A stretch of DNA of 64,000 nt from CAIZGX01 sp044239865 (GCA_044239865.1 JBIIAO010000002.1:248001-312000), one strand, 5' to 3'; counted from the first letter of the stretch, positions 54,101-62,347 are shown. Notes: generated from the sequence alone by a model not told the origin. Numbers and translations: made by a program.

Positions 54101-55527
54101 ATGTAACCATCATGAATCCTAACGGCGAAGTGAATGCATTGCAGTTCGATATTGGAGGAGCAACCATTACAAACGTCACATCTCTTCTTCCAATAACAAC
54201 TTGGTCTGCTATTGTTTACAAAGAAGTAAGCGGAGTGAAGATTGGAGCGCTTGGTCACTTAGGAAGCATGATTCCTGTGCACTACACGCCTACTCCAATT
54301 CTTCGTGTGTATGTTGAAACCTTTACTGGAACTGAAATTTGCATTGCAGCATTCGATGAAGCGTTGAATATTTTCACACACAACGTACTTACTGAAATCG
54401 GACCATGCTTGCCCGTTCAATACATTGCCGCAAGCGCAACCTTCAACAATGTTTCTTGCGTGAATTATCCTGTTCATTTCATAGACAACACGAATAACAA
54501 TCCAACCTCTTGGAACTGGGTATTCCCAGGAGGTGTTCCTAGTTCTTCATCACTGCAAAATCCATATGTGATGTACACCTCTCCTGGCATATACGATGTA
54601 ACGCTTGTCGTTACAAATGGAACAGCGAATGACAGCATCACATGGGTTGGAGGGGTAACCGTTTCAAATGAAATTACATATTACCAAGATGCCGATGGTG
54701 ATGGTTTTGGAGACCCGCAAACGATGACAACTGGATGTGAAATCTCTGCTGGTTTTGTTACGAATGGAAACGATTGCAACGACAACAGTTCATTCATTAC
54801 ATCCAACGCCGATTTAGACGGTGACGGGTTCTTCTCTTGCGTTGACGATTGTAACGATGGAAATGCATTGTCTTATCCAGGTGCAATGGAATTGTGCAAC
54901 AACTTAGACGACAACTGTGATGGAACAATCGATGAAGGGTTCGATGGAGATGGCGATGGGTTCTCTGCGTGCGCAGGAGACTGCGACGATAACAACGCCG
55001 GAATGAATCCGGATGCAACTGAGTTCTGTAACGACGTTGATGACAACTGCAACGGTGCTATTGACGAAGGATTGGGACAAGCGTACTACATGGATATCGA
55101 CGGCGATGGATATGGAGCAGGGGTGGTTATTTATTCATGCATTGTGCCAACGGGAACAGCGACGAACAACGACGATTGCGACGACTCTAATCCTGCAATT
55201 AATCCTTCAGCGGTAGAAACAGTAGATGGAATAGACAACGACTGCGACGGATATATAGACGAGACGAATATCTATACTTACACGTTGAATGAAATTGGAT
55301 TGAACCTTTATCCGAATCCAGCTTCATCTGATTTGAACATTGAATTGAATGCTCACGCAGGAAATGTTTCGGTGCAAGTGAAAGATGTTTCTGGAAAGAA
55401 CATTTCGAACTTCCAATTCAACAGCATGCGCTATACAGTGGACGTTTCAGCCTTCGCTCCTGGACTTTATGAGTTTATTTTCCGAACAGAAAATTCATTC
55501 ACAGTGAAGCGCGTGGTGGTGGAATAA
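51103..55527 (+). CDS. Giant T9SS cargo with lysyl-oxidase, PKD, dockerin/cohesin-like and MopE modules
   Basis: A 1474-residue secreted protein. Order: signal peptide (1-21); two related beta-sandwich modules (about 22-145 and 178-315, KDVWYKFTF / RDIWYSFVY), each followed by a GCTD-type linker (residues 155 and 324); PKD (about 350-430); a third similar module with a degenerate GCMD linker; a lysyl-oxidase domain (about 673-867); dockerin-like loops (905-965); a cohesin-like stretch (975-1105); PKD (1110-1190); MopE-type Asp-rich metal-binding repeats (1193-1385); and a type A T9SS C-terminal domain (1397-1474, LYPNP). The LOX domain keeps copper ligands His746, His748 and His750 (PCHNHYHYSGY), plus Lys773 (GFKNGFC) and Tyr805 (GCYDVY) at the LTQ cofactor positions. 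Confidence 0.9.
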   Translation: MKKILLAFAFFVSFQAFSQAPSNDICTNAIELIPNAGIVASTNLNTVTEGTSPSCGVGAGAAIKDVWYKFTFTGGTFTLTTTLGTLADTRMAVYNSCTGTQLLCNDDAAGMGYASQLVMTCPALTVGTTYYVQVGGYNNLQGNFSIQLTSADIAGCTDPSAGNYNSCATVDNGLCNIFMPNETCATAAAFVPNSGVIVTNNNNVATGPTPGCGGTIRDIWYSFVYQGGNVTIQTSATTGTGTGITDTQMAVYNACNGSIIACDDDDAAGNFAMVKFGCPTGNGTAGANEDDYLTIGQTYYIQVGGYNSTMGEFNFNITSTTVSGCTDDNASNYNSCATIDDGTCEFPTLASNFNYYPSGMNCMNFQFNNTSTGNATTFEWTFPAGCVPATSTLENPTTTFAAAGMFPVTLTTYDPLGNSNSATLNVIVTAGHTLTVDITADNLPQQTSWKVFNQQNLVIQQGTTNDANFCISNNCHRVEIYDTGGNGLCCANGGGNYTVYLDGNSVATGAAFGALATIQVNCPQGTSCDNAIVANLGLNAVPAPNSWYEFTPSVNGQYQVSTCGLAGCDTKIWLYDYCNMALFDNSMEATYTYNDDLCGLEAEITPYLEGGETYYIRVGDDGGACGLSSFEVLFQYMGPIVGCMDLNACNYSPLAEAPAACYYNGDPNCSNVGPDIMVEGNVLYTSLYQTTLTATDGCLVNEGCLQGLGTRQIVRFSTRIDNIGNLDYFIGVPNVANPQFIFDPCHNHYHYSGYAEYLLYDNNGNLMPEIGFKNGFCVLDIGCVTGVAKYGCGNMGITAGCYDVYSSGLSCQWIDITNVPAGTYHLVVRTNWDQDPDALGNYELRYDNNWAQVCISFERDAMNNIINFVKLPIGSCPEIVDCVGQLFGNAQPDCQGNCPAETKKGDLNEDLIYSQIDVDMYGNSAVYSDLSASICNDLNSDGDISIADAAYLEECIHAQIDAGVIPGNMQPCGWDPEIVDASETVTLGVTNVNAEQGYFDVTIMNPNGEVNALQFDIGGATITNVTSLLPITTWSAIVYKEVSGVKIGALGHLGSMIPVHYTPTPILRVYVETFTGTEICIAAFDEALNIFTHNVLTEIGPCLPVQYIAASATFNNVSCVNYPVHFIDNTNNNPTSWNWVFPGGVPSSSSLQNPYVMYTSPGIYDVTLVVTNGTANDSITWVGGVTVSNEITYYQDADGDGFGDPQTMTTGCEISAGFVTNGNDCNDNSSFITSNADLDGDGFFSCVDDCNDGNALSYPGAMELCNNLDDNCDGTIDEGFDGDGDGFSACAGDCDDNNAGMNPDATEFCNDVDDNCNGAIDEGLGQAYYMDIDGDGYGAGVVIYSCIVPTGTATNNDDCDDSNPAINPSAVETVDGIDNDCDGYIDETNIYTYTLNEIGLNLYPNPASSDLNIELNAHAGNVSVQVKDVSGKNISNFQFNSMRYTVDVSAFAPGLYEFIFRTENSFTVKRVVVE

Positions 55528-55591
55528 ATCTTTGGTCCAATGTTTGAAATTTCGGATCGAAAGTTCCGTTAATTAAAAACAAATCGACTTT

Positions 55592-56413
55592 ATGAAACAC
55601 ATCTTCTTGTTTACCGCATTGTCAGTGGGAGCGCTGAACATGCTTGGCCAAAGTTCTAAACCTACGCCTGTTAAAGTTGAAAATTTACCTGTGCACGCAT
55701 TGCGCAACGTTAATAATTACGCCTTCACTTCTGGCGAAAAATCAATCTACCGCATTCACTACGGAATGGTCGATGCTGGTGTAGCCACCATTTCTGTGGA
55801 AGAGGGAAATAAAAAATTCGGAGGAAGAGATACCTACCACATCGTGGGTGAAGGTCATAGCTCGGGATCATTCGACTGGTTCTTCAAGGTGCGCGACAAA
55901 TACGAATCGTATGTAGACAAGCAGGGGATTTTTCCTTACCAATTCAAACGTAATTGCGATGAAGGTGGCTACATGGTTATGCAAGACTATTTTTTCTTTC
56001 AGCACAAGCGTGCATTCAAGAACAGAAAAAACGAAGGATACCTTGCTCCTGCTTTCGTTCAAGATATGCTGAGTGCAGCGTTCTATGCTCGGACCATGGA
56101 CTTCACGAATACAAAACCTGGGGAAATTATCACGATTCAAACCTTAGTCGACGATGAATTCTACCGATTGAAAATGCGCTACGTTGGAAAAGAAACCGTT
56201 AGCGTAGATGCTGGAACATTCAAATGTTTGCGCTTCGCACCTGTGGTTCAGAAGGGACGTATTTTCAAAGATCCCAACGACCTAGCGGTTTGGGTAACAG
56301 ACGACGCACACCACTTGCCCATTATGGCGCAAGCCAAAATCAAAGTAGGATCTATTAAAATGGAGTTGCAACAATTCCAAGGTGTAGATATCTGGGGTGT
56401 GAAAACTAAATAG
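55592..56413 (+). CDS. DUF3108 domain protein
   Basis: A 273-residue exported protein with a signal peptide (to about residue 20). Features of DUF3108: FTSGEKSIYRIHYGMVDAGVATISV, GEGHSSGSFDWFFKVRDKYESYVD, FPYQFKRNCDEGGY, AFYARTMDF, VGKETVSVDAGTFKCLRF and VWVTDDAHHLPIM. The family is periplasmic, of unknown function, with a beta-rich fold. It stands alone after the LOX protein gene (64-bp gap) and converges with the RidA-family gene with an 8-bp overlap. Confidence 0.88.
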   Translation: MKHIFLFTALSVGALNMLGQSSKPTPVKVENLPVHALRNVNNYAFTSGEKSIYRIHYGMVDAGVATISVEEGNKKFGGRDTYHIVGEGHSSGSFDWFFKVRDKYESYVDKQGIFPYQFKRNCDEGGYMVMQDYFFFQHKRAFKNRKNEGYLAPAFVQDMLSAAFYARTMDFTNTKPGEIITIQTLVDDEFYRLKMRYVGKETVSVDAGTFKCLRFAPVVQKGRIFKDPNDLAVWVTDDAHHLPIMAQAKIKVGSIKMELQQFQGVDIWGVKTK

Positions 56414-56831
56414 TAGCAATACACTTCAACTCAATCGCAATCGGCGATGGAAGGGCGTTAATCTCTACAGTTGTTCTGCAGGGATTAGCGTCCTTGAAGT
56501 ATTCACCATACAAGCGATTGTAGGTTTGAAAGTCGCGCTTCATATTCACCAAGAAGACAGTAACGTCTACCAAGTTCTCCCACTTCGATCCGCTTGCATC
56601 TAAAATGGCTCTTACGTTATCGAACACGTTTCTGCATTGCGCTTCAAAATCGAATTCAATAAAATTTCCGAATTTATCTAGCTTCAATCCCGGTACTCCC
56701 GTGTCGTTTGCATCGCTACCTGCGATGCGCGGACCCACACCAGAAAGAAACAATAGATTCCCCACTCTTCTTGCATGCGGGTATGCGCCTACTGGCTTCG
56801 GTGCGTTATGGGTTGAAATGATTTCAGACAT
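56406..56831 (-). CDS. RidA family protein (possible 2-aminomuconate deaminase)
   Basis: A 141-residue YjgF/YER057c/UK114 protein, slightly longer than RidA itself. PVGAYPHARRVGNLLFLSGVGPR at the N-terminus, VRAILDASGSKWENLVDVTVFL in the middle and the conserved Arg in NPCRTTVEINALP are visible. The GxxPHA/V opening and the FLVNM and RLYGEYF segments resemble 2-aminomuconate deaminases of the aminophenol/kynurenine routes more than the enamine deaminase RidA. A 3-hydroxyanthranilate dioxygenase is present at 23336, which fits. The specific reaction is inferred from motif memory only. The end overlaps the DUF3108 gene by 8 bp. Confidence 0.82.
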   Translation of the reverse strand: MSEIISTHNAPKPVGAYPHARRVGNLLFLSGVGPRIAGSDANDTGVPGLKLDKFGNFIEFDFEAQCRNVFDNVRAILDASGSKWENLVDVTVFLVNMKRDFQTYNRLYGEYFKDANPCRTTVEINALPSPIAIELKCIATI

Positions 56832-56839
56832 ATTTCGAA

Positions 56840-59599
56840 TTATTTTGTGACAACAAATTTACCGGTTCTTGTGGTGCTTCCGGATTTCAAATGATAAATA
56901 AATGTTCCTGCATGAGCGGCTTCCCACGACAACTGCTCTCTTCCAACAGCCTTCCATTTTTTCGAGTTCAGCAATTTTCCATCTAAGGAATAAATATTCA
57001 TTTCGGTCATTTCACCCGGAACCAATTGCATGTTGAAATGAATTTCATCGACGGTTGGATTCGGGAATGCTGAAACAGTTACCATACGTTCTGCTAATGC
57101 TTCAACAGAAACTTCAGGAACAATAGGAAGATTGGCCGTGTAAATCCCGTTTGCATGTGTGGCTACTGCAACGGTTCCGTCGAATGGACGTGAAGTAATC
57201 ATGTTCACCACAGCGTTTCCGATTGTGCTTGCGCCTTCCATTTGCCAAACGGTGCTTTCGCCATTCAGTTCAGTTGTGCTGAATAAACCAGCGCTAGTTC
57301 CTGCTAAATAAATCGTTGGAGTACTCGGATAAATTTCAACCCAATAAACTGCAGGACCGTTACCTGTTCCGTCTACATTCTCTTCAAGATTACCACTTAC
57401 ATTCAACCATGTTGCGCCGGCATCTGTTGAATGGAAAATACTTTTCTTGTTGAAGTTAGAAAAACTCACCATGACTTCGTTCGCGTTCAGATCATTTGTG
57501 CTTACTGCAGAAGTGTAGGCGTTCGGAGGGAACAACGTTGAAGAAATATTCGTCTTCACAGGAGTTCCGTAGAGATCTGTTAACTTGAATAATTTTCCAG
57601 CTGAACTTCCATAATATAAAACCGAATTATCGGTGTACGCCATATCGAGGCATGAAATGCTTCCTTGGGTTAGCGTAATTGTACTCGTGGTAACATTCGA
57701 CCAGTCGTCGGTGTTACGTGCTGTTGGATAGTTTCCGGTTACGGAAATGGTATCTGTGCGATCGAGGTACCAGATCATTTTATTTCCAGCTATAAATAAT
57801 CTGTTTGTCCATGGATCCAACAATAAAGGATTGATGAAAAGCGCAGCAGGACCGTTCTCTGCATCTATGCGTTCGGTGCCGGTTAAGTTTCCGTTTGCGT
57901 CGATTGACTTCTTGAAAATTCTTCCACTTTGAGAGCTGGTGATGACATAGTCTGCACCGAAGGGCATCGCGCAATAAGCGCCATCATCGGCATGCATTTC
58001 TCTCCAGGGTGAATTTGCATCGGAGGTATGTGTTAACCATGTTCCGTTGTCCTGCATTCCTCCCATTAAAAACTGACTGTTCGTATTGCCCGGCTCAAGT
58101 GCTACGGTATAGAATTGTGACGTCAAGTAACCATTGTTCAACGATTGCCACTGAACGCTATCGGCAGTAACGTCTGCGGTATGTTGTACTCCGCCATCGT
58201 TCAAACTGTACATGCCTAAACCATTGGCCGGATCGAATGCAATGAGTTGCTGATCGGGGTGATGTTCCGCGTAAACATAATGCCACGGCTCAGGAACATT
58301 GCAACGATAACCACCTATCCAATCTACAGAAGTAGCAGTAGCAAACGCATCGGTACTGCGGTGCAAATTCGTTCCGCCAATAAACACTAAATTCGGAATG
58401 GTCGGATGGTGCGCTATGCACATGTCGTAACTGTATTGGGTGCGGAAGGTCGCGAAGTCGTAATCTATACCCGTGAACAACTGACATGGTATTGAAGGAA
58501 GATTCGCTGAACGGTTCTCCCAACTTCCATCAGCGCCACTTCCATCGCCACCCAAATACGTGTATTTGTAGAAGAAGTGATCAATCGGATAAAACGTATT
58601 GTTAATGGTTTCACCCAAGAAATAAATTTCGTTTTCGTTTTGCGGATTCGCGCACATCACTGTTCTTCTAAGGTTCGCTATTTGCGGAAGCGCCGGAGAA
58701 ATTTCCGTCCAGTTGAGTCCATCAGTACTTCTGAAGAACCCACCGCCGTTGGTGCTGTTGTCGCTGAATGACGCATAAAGCACACCCGATGGTGTCATTA
58801 TCACATCTACAAATTCACTTGCACCTGAAGTAAATCCAAGAACTTCTGTCCACGTATTTCCTCCATCGTTGCTTCGAATAATTCCGTTGTAAACTGCGGC
58901 ATAGACAACATCTTCAACCAAGTTCGTGTGATCGGTAATGACGCGCCATACAAAATCGTAGCTCCCATTTTGCAGGTTGTTTTGCGGAGTGCCACTTGCC
59001 GTTGACATTAAATGTGACCACGTTTGTCCGTTGTCGGTGCTCTTCCACATACCGTCACCACTCAATAAAGCCGTAAACGAAGTTCCTGAAACCACGCCGT
59101 AAAATTCTTCTCCTGAACCGTAGTACCACGTATTCTCATGACCGGGTCTTGTGTCTTGTGCAATACAACTTACACTTTGCAATTGTTCTGGCGCTGTAGT
59201 CTTGTCCCAAGACTGTCCTGCGTTCAGTGAATTCCACATACCACCTGTAACTGAACCTGCAATGAGGTGATTGCTATTCAACACATCCACCGCGAAAGCA
59301 CGTGTTCTTCCACCAATGTTGTAAGGACCTCTAGATGTCCAGTTGTAGTCTCTATCCGCTACGCGAGGCAAGTGATTCGCGAAGTTCACACAACGCTCAA
59401 AAATTCCTTCGGGCACCTCCCCTGTTTCAGGATCGCGGTTACGCATGTATTCAAAATATTTTCTGCTGGAAGGATTAACGCCGTATCCTTCTTCCATAGC
59501 ACCACCCGTCAATTGAACCCGAGTAACTGAAGGAATGAAAAAGTAGGCGCCAAGGACAGCTAATAAAGCAATTGAAAACGAAATAAAAGTTGCACGCAT
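56840..59599 (-). CDS. Sortilin/BNR-type beta-propeller protein with T9SS type A sorting domain
   Basis: A 919-residue secreted protein, begun at ATG 59599 (MRATFISFSIALLAVLGAYFF, a signal peptide or anchor). The body is a VPS10/sortilin-like propeller with Asp-box repeats (SLNAGQSWDKT, STDNGQTWSHL, SNDGGNTWTEV, STDGLNWTEI, STDAGATWLNV) from about residue 80 to 820. The C-terminal 80 residues are a T9SS type A domain (VSAFPNPTVDEI, MNIYSLDGKLLNS, HAGTFIYHLKS). No catalytic residues are evident. It could be an adhesin or a carbohydrate-binding propeller; this is open. It lies 8 bp after the RidA-family gene start and is divergent from the MORN-repeat gene. Confidence 0.9.
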   Translation of the reverse strand: MRATFISFSIALLAVLGAYFFIPSVTRVQLTGGAMEEGYGVNPSSRKYFEYMRNRDPETGEVPEGIFERCVNFANHLPRVADRDYNWTSRGPYNIGGRTRAFAVDVLNSNHLIAGSVTGGMWNSLNAGQSWDKTTAPEQLQSVSCIAQDTRPGHENTWYYGSGEEFYGVVSGTSFTALLSGDGMWKSTDNGQTWSHLMSTASGTPQNNLQNGSYDFVWRVITDHTNLVEDVVYAAVYNGIIRSNDGGNTWTEVLGFTSGASEFVDVIMTPSGVLYASFSDNSTNGGGFFRSTDGLNWTEISPALPQIANLRRTVMCANPQNENEIYFLGETINNTFYPIDHFFYKYTYLGGDGSGADGSWENRSANLPSIPCQLFTGIDYDFATFRTQYSYDMCIAHHPTIPNLVFIGGTNLHRSTDAFATATSVDWIGGYRCNVPEPWHYVYAEHHPDQQLIAFDPANGLGMYSLNDGGVQHTADVTADSVQWQSLNNGYLTSQFYTVALEPGNTNSQFLMGGMQDNGTWLTHTSDANSPWREMHADDGAYCAMPFGADYVITSSQSGRIFKKSIDANGNLTGTERIDAENGPAALFINPLLLDPWTNRLFIAGNKMIWYLDRTDTISVTGNYPTARNTDDWSNVTTSTITLTQGSISCLDMAYTDNSVLYYGSSAGKLFKLTDLYGTPVKTNISSTLFPPNAYTSAVSTNDLNANEVMVSFSNFNKKSIFHSTDAGATWLNVSGNLEENVDGTGNGPAVYWVEIYPSTPTIYLAGTSAGLFSTTELNGESTVWQMEGASTIGNAVVNMITSRPFDGTVAVATHANGIYTANLPIVPEVSVEALAERMVTVSAFPNPTVDEIHFNMQLVPGEMTEMNIYSLDGKLLNSKKWKAVGREQLSWEAAHAGTFIYHLKSGSTTRTGKFVVTK

Positions 59600-59617
59600 G
59601 TCGAAAGGTTTAGTGTT

Positions 59618-59625
59618 CAAATATA
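59618..59625 (-). promoter_or_regulatory. Promoter -7 box for the BNR T9SS cargo gene
   Basis: TATATTTG on the minus strand is an exact TAnnTTTG match, 18 nt before the ATG at 59599. A TTG lies 14 nt further upstream, closer than usual. Confidence 0.4.
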
Positions 59626-59658
59626 AGCGCTGCAATGTTCAATAATATCAGAGATGAA

Positions 59659-59691
59659 TTGTTTTAAGTTCGACGGAAGGATTTATTTTCG
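59659..59691 (+). promoter_or_regulatory. Probable promoter for the MORN-repeat gene
   Basis: TTG (59659-59661), a 22-nt spacer and TATTTTCG (59684-59691) differ from the consensus by one base (TTCG for TTTG). The box is 4 nt before the ATG at 59696, the same short spacing as at several other genes in this window. Confidence 0.4.
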
Positions 59692-59695
59692 AATT

Positions 59696-61315
59696 ATGAA
59701 TAACAAACAGAACCCTTTCAGCTTAAGACTTCTTTTTTCGGCTTGTTTAATACTCCTTTGTTTTTCAATGAGTGCTCAAAAATTTTACAGAGATTTTTAT
59801 CCGAATAAAAAAGTTCGAAGTGAAGGCAAGTTCAACATATCAGGAAAGGAAGACAGTCTGTGGCGTTTTTATTACGAAGACGGAACGCTGCAAGAAGAGA
59901 GCGTCTATCGAAACGGTTATTTTAACGGAAAAGTTTTTCGATATCATGCGAATGGAAAAATTCAGGTTGAAGGGTATTTCAAATTCGGTAATGAAGACAG
60001 CATTCAGCGAACATTTAACGACAAGGGAATTAAAATTCAAGAAGGAAATTTCTCAGAAGGAAAAAAAATCAATTCATGGTTTACCTATTACGACAACGGA
60101 AAAATTCAAAGTGAAACATCTTACGCCGATTCGATTGCCAAGCTTACCAGTTACTTCGACAAACAAGGGGTTCAGACAGTAACAAACGGAACAGGTATTT
60201 TAATTGAGGAAAATGATCTAGGAAAAATCAGCAGTAAAACCACCTATACGAATGGAATTCAAGACGGATTATTCGAGGGTTATTTTTCAAAAGGAAATAT
60301 TCAAACAAACGGTTATTATGTCAAAGGCACTAAGGATGGCATATGGAATGAATATTTCAATGACGGGAAATTGCGAAAGACTACTACGTATAAAGAGGGT
60401 TTAGTAACTGGACCTTATGAAGAGTATTTCGACAATGGAAAATTGAATGTAAAAGGCAGTTTCGACAATGGAAAAAAGATTGGGAATTGGGAATGGTATA
60501 GAGACAACGGTGTGAAAGATATGGAGGGAAATTTCGTTGACGACTTGCAAGAAGGCGATTGGATTTTTTATCACGACAATGGCCTTTGGCAGTCGAAAGG
60601 AAAATATTATCAAGGAAAAATGGAAGGCAAATGGGTCTATCAATATCCAAGTGAAAAAAAGTGGAAAGAAGGAAATTTTGTGGCCGACGATAAGGAAGGT
60701 GAATGGACCACGTGGTACGAAGACGGCGGGCTGTTGCAGAAAGGAAATTACATTTTGGGTGAAGAGAATGGCAAATGGACCAGCTGGTATGAGAATGGGA
60801 AAATTAAAGATGAAGGAAATTTCAAGGATGGAAAAATGTCTGGAAAGTGGACGGGTTATGAACCTAAGCAAGGAAGATATTTATACATAGGTAGCTGGAG
60901 TAATGATATAAAAGTTGGTAAATGGTTGAACTATTCTGAGCGTGGCGACTTACAAAGTTTAATTACTTACGGAAAGGATGGCGAGTTGAATGGGCTTTCA
61001 AGAATCTACAATGAAAACGGTCGTCTCATAAGTGAAGGCAAGTTCAAGGCAGGTCGTCGTGCAGGACGTTGGAAGTACTATTACGATTTTGGTGCATTGT
61101 GGAGAGATTGCACATATAAAAATGGTGTAATGAATGGTCCGAGTAAGATCTATACAGAGAAGGGTGCTTTGGAAGAAGATGCGAATTACAAGAACAACCG
61201 TTATCACGGCGAATGCACCATGTACGACAAGAAATCTGGAAAGTTGGTTCAGCGAGGTATTTACGAGAATGGGAAGATGATTAAGTTTTTGGAGGGAACG
61301 CCGGTGAGAAAGTAG
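59696..61315 (+). CDS. MORN-repeat (YwqK-like) exported protein
   Basis: A 539-residue protein with a signal peptide (to about residue 29, SMSAQ) and about twenty MORN_2-type repeats of roughly 23 residues (GxWxxYxxNGxxxxEGxY; for example DSLWRFYYEDGTLQEESVY, GKIKDEGNFKDGKMSGKW, GRLISEGKFKAGRRAGRW). Databases often label this family an antitoxin component (YwqK), but here it is an exported repeat protein with no toxin partner beside it, so I would not call it an antitoxin. Function is unknown; envelope scaffolding is possible. I start at ATG 59696, before the signal peptide. Confidence 0.85.
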   Translation: MNNKQNPFSLRLLFSACLILLCFSMSAQKFYRDFYPNKKVRSEGKFNISGKEDSLWRFYYEDGTLQEESVYRNGYFNGKVFRYHANGKIQVEGYFKFGNEDSIQRTFNDKGIKIQEGNFSEGKKINSWFTYYDNGKIQSETSYADSIAKLTSYFDKQGVQTVTNGTGILIEENDLGKISSKTTYTNGIQDGLFEGYFSKGNIQTNGYYVKGTKDGIWNEYFNDGKLRKTTTYKEGLVTGPYEEYFDNGKLNVKGSFDNGKKIGNWEWYRDNGVKDMEGNFVDDLQEGDWIFYHDNGLWQSKGKYYQGKMEGKWVYQYPSEKKWKEGNFVADDKEGEWTTWYEDGGLLQKGNYILGEENGKWTSWYENGKIKDEGNFKDGKMSGKWTGYEPKQGRYLYIGSWSNDIKVGKWLNYSERGDLQSLITYGKDGELNGLSRIYNENGRLISEGKFKAGRRAGRWKYYYDFGALWRDCTYKNGVMNGPSKIYTEKGALEEDANYKNNRYHGECTMYDKKSGKLVQRGIYENGKMIKFLEGTPVRK

Positions 61316-61330
61316 GAACTTCGTTATTGG

Positions 61331-61345
61331 AAAACCTTCGGTTTT
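61331..61345 (+). terminator. Weak hairpin after the MORN-repeat gene
   Basis: AAAACC, loop TTC, GGTTTT forms a 6-bp stem 15 bp beyond the stop, followed by ATT only. A weak candidate terminator; it may also be part of the repeat-rich spacer. Confidence 0.3.
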
Positions 61346-61348
61346 ATT

Positions 61349-61418
61349 CCTACTGCGTAATGCCTACTTCGTAATTCCTATTGCATATTTCCTACTGCGT
61401 AATGCCTATTGCATAATT
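61349..61418. repeat. Five-copy 14-bp tandem minisatellite, left of the ORF6N gene
   Basis: Five consecutive 14-bp units: CCTACTGCGTAATG (61349), CCTACTTCGTAATT (61363), CCTATTGCATATTT (61377), CCTACTGCGTAATG (61391) and CCTATTGCATAATT (61405). Units 1 and 4 are identical. The sequence that follows (61419-61450) continues with AACTGCGTTG, a segment also found in the array on the other side of the ORF6N gene. No open frame of note is present in the 161-bp gap. Confidence 0.9.
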
Positions 61419-61476
61419 AGAACTGCGTTGCTTAATCGGAACGATTGAACGCATCGCGATTGATTCTAAGAATTGA

Positions 61477-62343
61477 TCATCGCAGATGATTGAGTATTTC
61501 TTTAACAAGACCATTCATTTGCGAAAAAGCAAACCATCTTTTCCCAAGATCTTTCAGTGAAGCTCCAAGGTGATAGAGTTCTTTTTCATCGAGAATCAGA
61601 AAGCGATCATGTGCGTTTTTCAGAATACGGATTTCGATGGGATTGTATTGCGCATTGTGTTTTTCTAAATCAAGTTTTAACTGGGCTGTTATTTTTTCAG
61701 TGTAAATAATACAGTGGACTTTTTTGTTTCTTTTTGAAAGTTGAAGCAGTGTGGTTTCGTCGATGTAGTTATCGATTAGAATAATTGATTTTTTTGCTTT
61801 TGAAATAAGCTCGCTGGAGAAGACGTAGGCGTCGAAGATTTGATTTTGGAAAAATATTCCGGTTTTAGGAGTTTTTTCGATATGTATAAACTCCCAGATT
61901 TTTGAAATTTCTTGAGCGTTTGACTCCTCTCTTCCTGAGAGATAATTTAGACGTTCATTTATTTTAATGAAGTCTAGATTGCTATGCTTAACGCTAACGA
62001 AAACATTCACTATCTCGACACTTATTTGCGAAGCGAGGACTGAATTTAACCGTGTTGCCAGCATAGCTATACCGTGCTCAGTGAATACCCACGGGGATTT
62101 TACTTTACCACCGGGCTTTCTTAATGAAGTCGCAAATTGCGACTTCAATGTATTCCATTCAATATTGCTAAGTTGAAAGCAGAATTCTTTAGGAAAGCGA
62201 GAACCGTTTCTTTTCACTTGCTCGTTAATGCGTTTTGTATCTACGTGAAAGATGAATGCGAGATCACTATCCAGCATTACCTGCATTCCGCGAATGGTAA
62301 ATATTCGAGATTCTATTTCTGATTTAATTAGGTTTTGTTCCAT
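61477..62343 (-). CDS. ORF6N domain protein with C-terminal PLD-like domain
   Basis: A 288-residue protein. Residues about 8-95 are an ORF6N domain (IFTIRGMQVMLDSDLAFIF, RINEQVKRNGSRFPKEFCF, SPWVFTEHGIAMLAT), a DNA-binding module first known from phage antirepressor-type proteins. After a short coiled linker, residues about 165-288 look like a single phospholipase D-type half: VFSSELISKAKKSIILIDNYI, a beta-strand IIYT and the signature HDRFLILD (His245, Arg247, Asp252; HxR-x4-D in place of HxK-x4-D), followed by YHLGASLKDLG. The gene lies alone between two 14-bp minisatellite arrays and appears more A+T-rich than its neighbours. Chromosomal copies are common in Bacteroidota; function is unproven (nuclease, regulator or defence are possible). 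Confidence 0.85.
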   Translation of the reverse strand: MEQNLIKSEIESRIFTIRGMQVMLDSDLAFIFHVDTKRINEQVKRNGSRFPKEFCFQLSNIEWNTLKSQFATSLRKPGGKVKSPWVFTEHGIAMLATRLNSVLASQISVEIVNVFVSVKHSNLDFIKINERLNYLSGREESNAQEISKIWEFIHIEKTPKTGIFFQNQIFDAYVFSSELISKAKKSIILIDNYIDETTLLQLSKRNKKVHCIIYTEKITAQLKLDLEKHNAQYNPIEIRILKNAHDRFLILDEKELYHLGASLKDLGKRWFAFSQMNGLVKEILNHLR

Positions 62344-62347
62344 GAAG

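Noticed and set aside
59772..60182. 136-residue frame inside the MORN gene on the same strand
   Set aside because: An alternative-frame shadow produced by the repetitive A-rich coding sequence; lysine-rich and without a domain.
60401..60871. 156-residue minus-strand frame opposite the MORN gene
   Set aside because: The apparent IPFF/FSIVEI periodicity is just the complement of the MORN repeats.
59696..61315. Toxin-antitoxin system based on the YwqK label
   Set aside because: The protein has a signal peptide and about twenty MORN repeats and no small toxin gene lies beside it; the label comes from family naming only.
61477..62343. Prophage remnant
   Set aside because: Only the ORF6N domain is phage-like; there is no integrase, structural or lysis gene within reach, and such isolated genes are common in Bacteroidota chromosomes.
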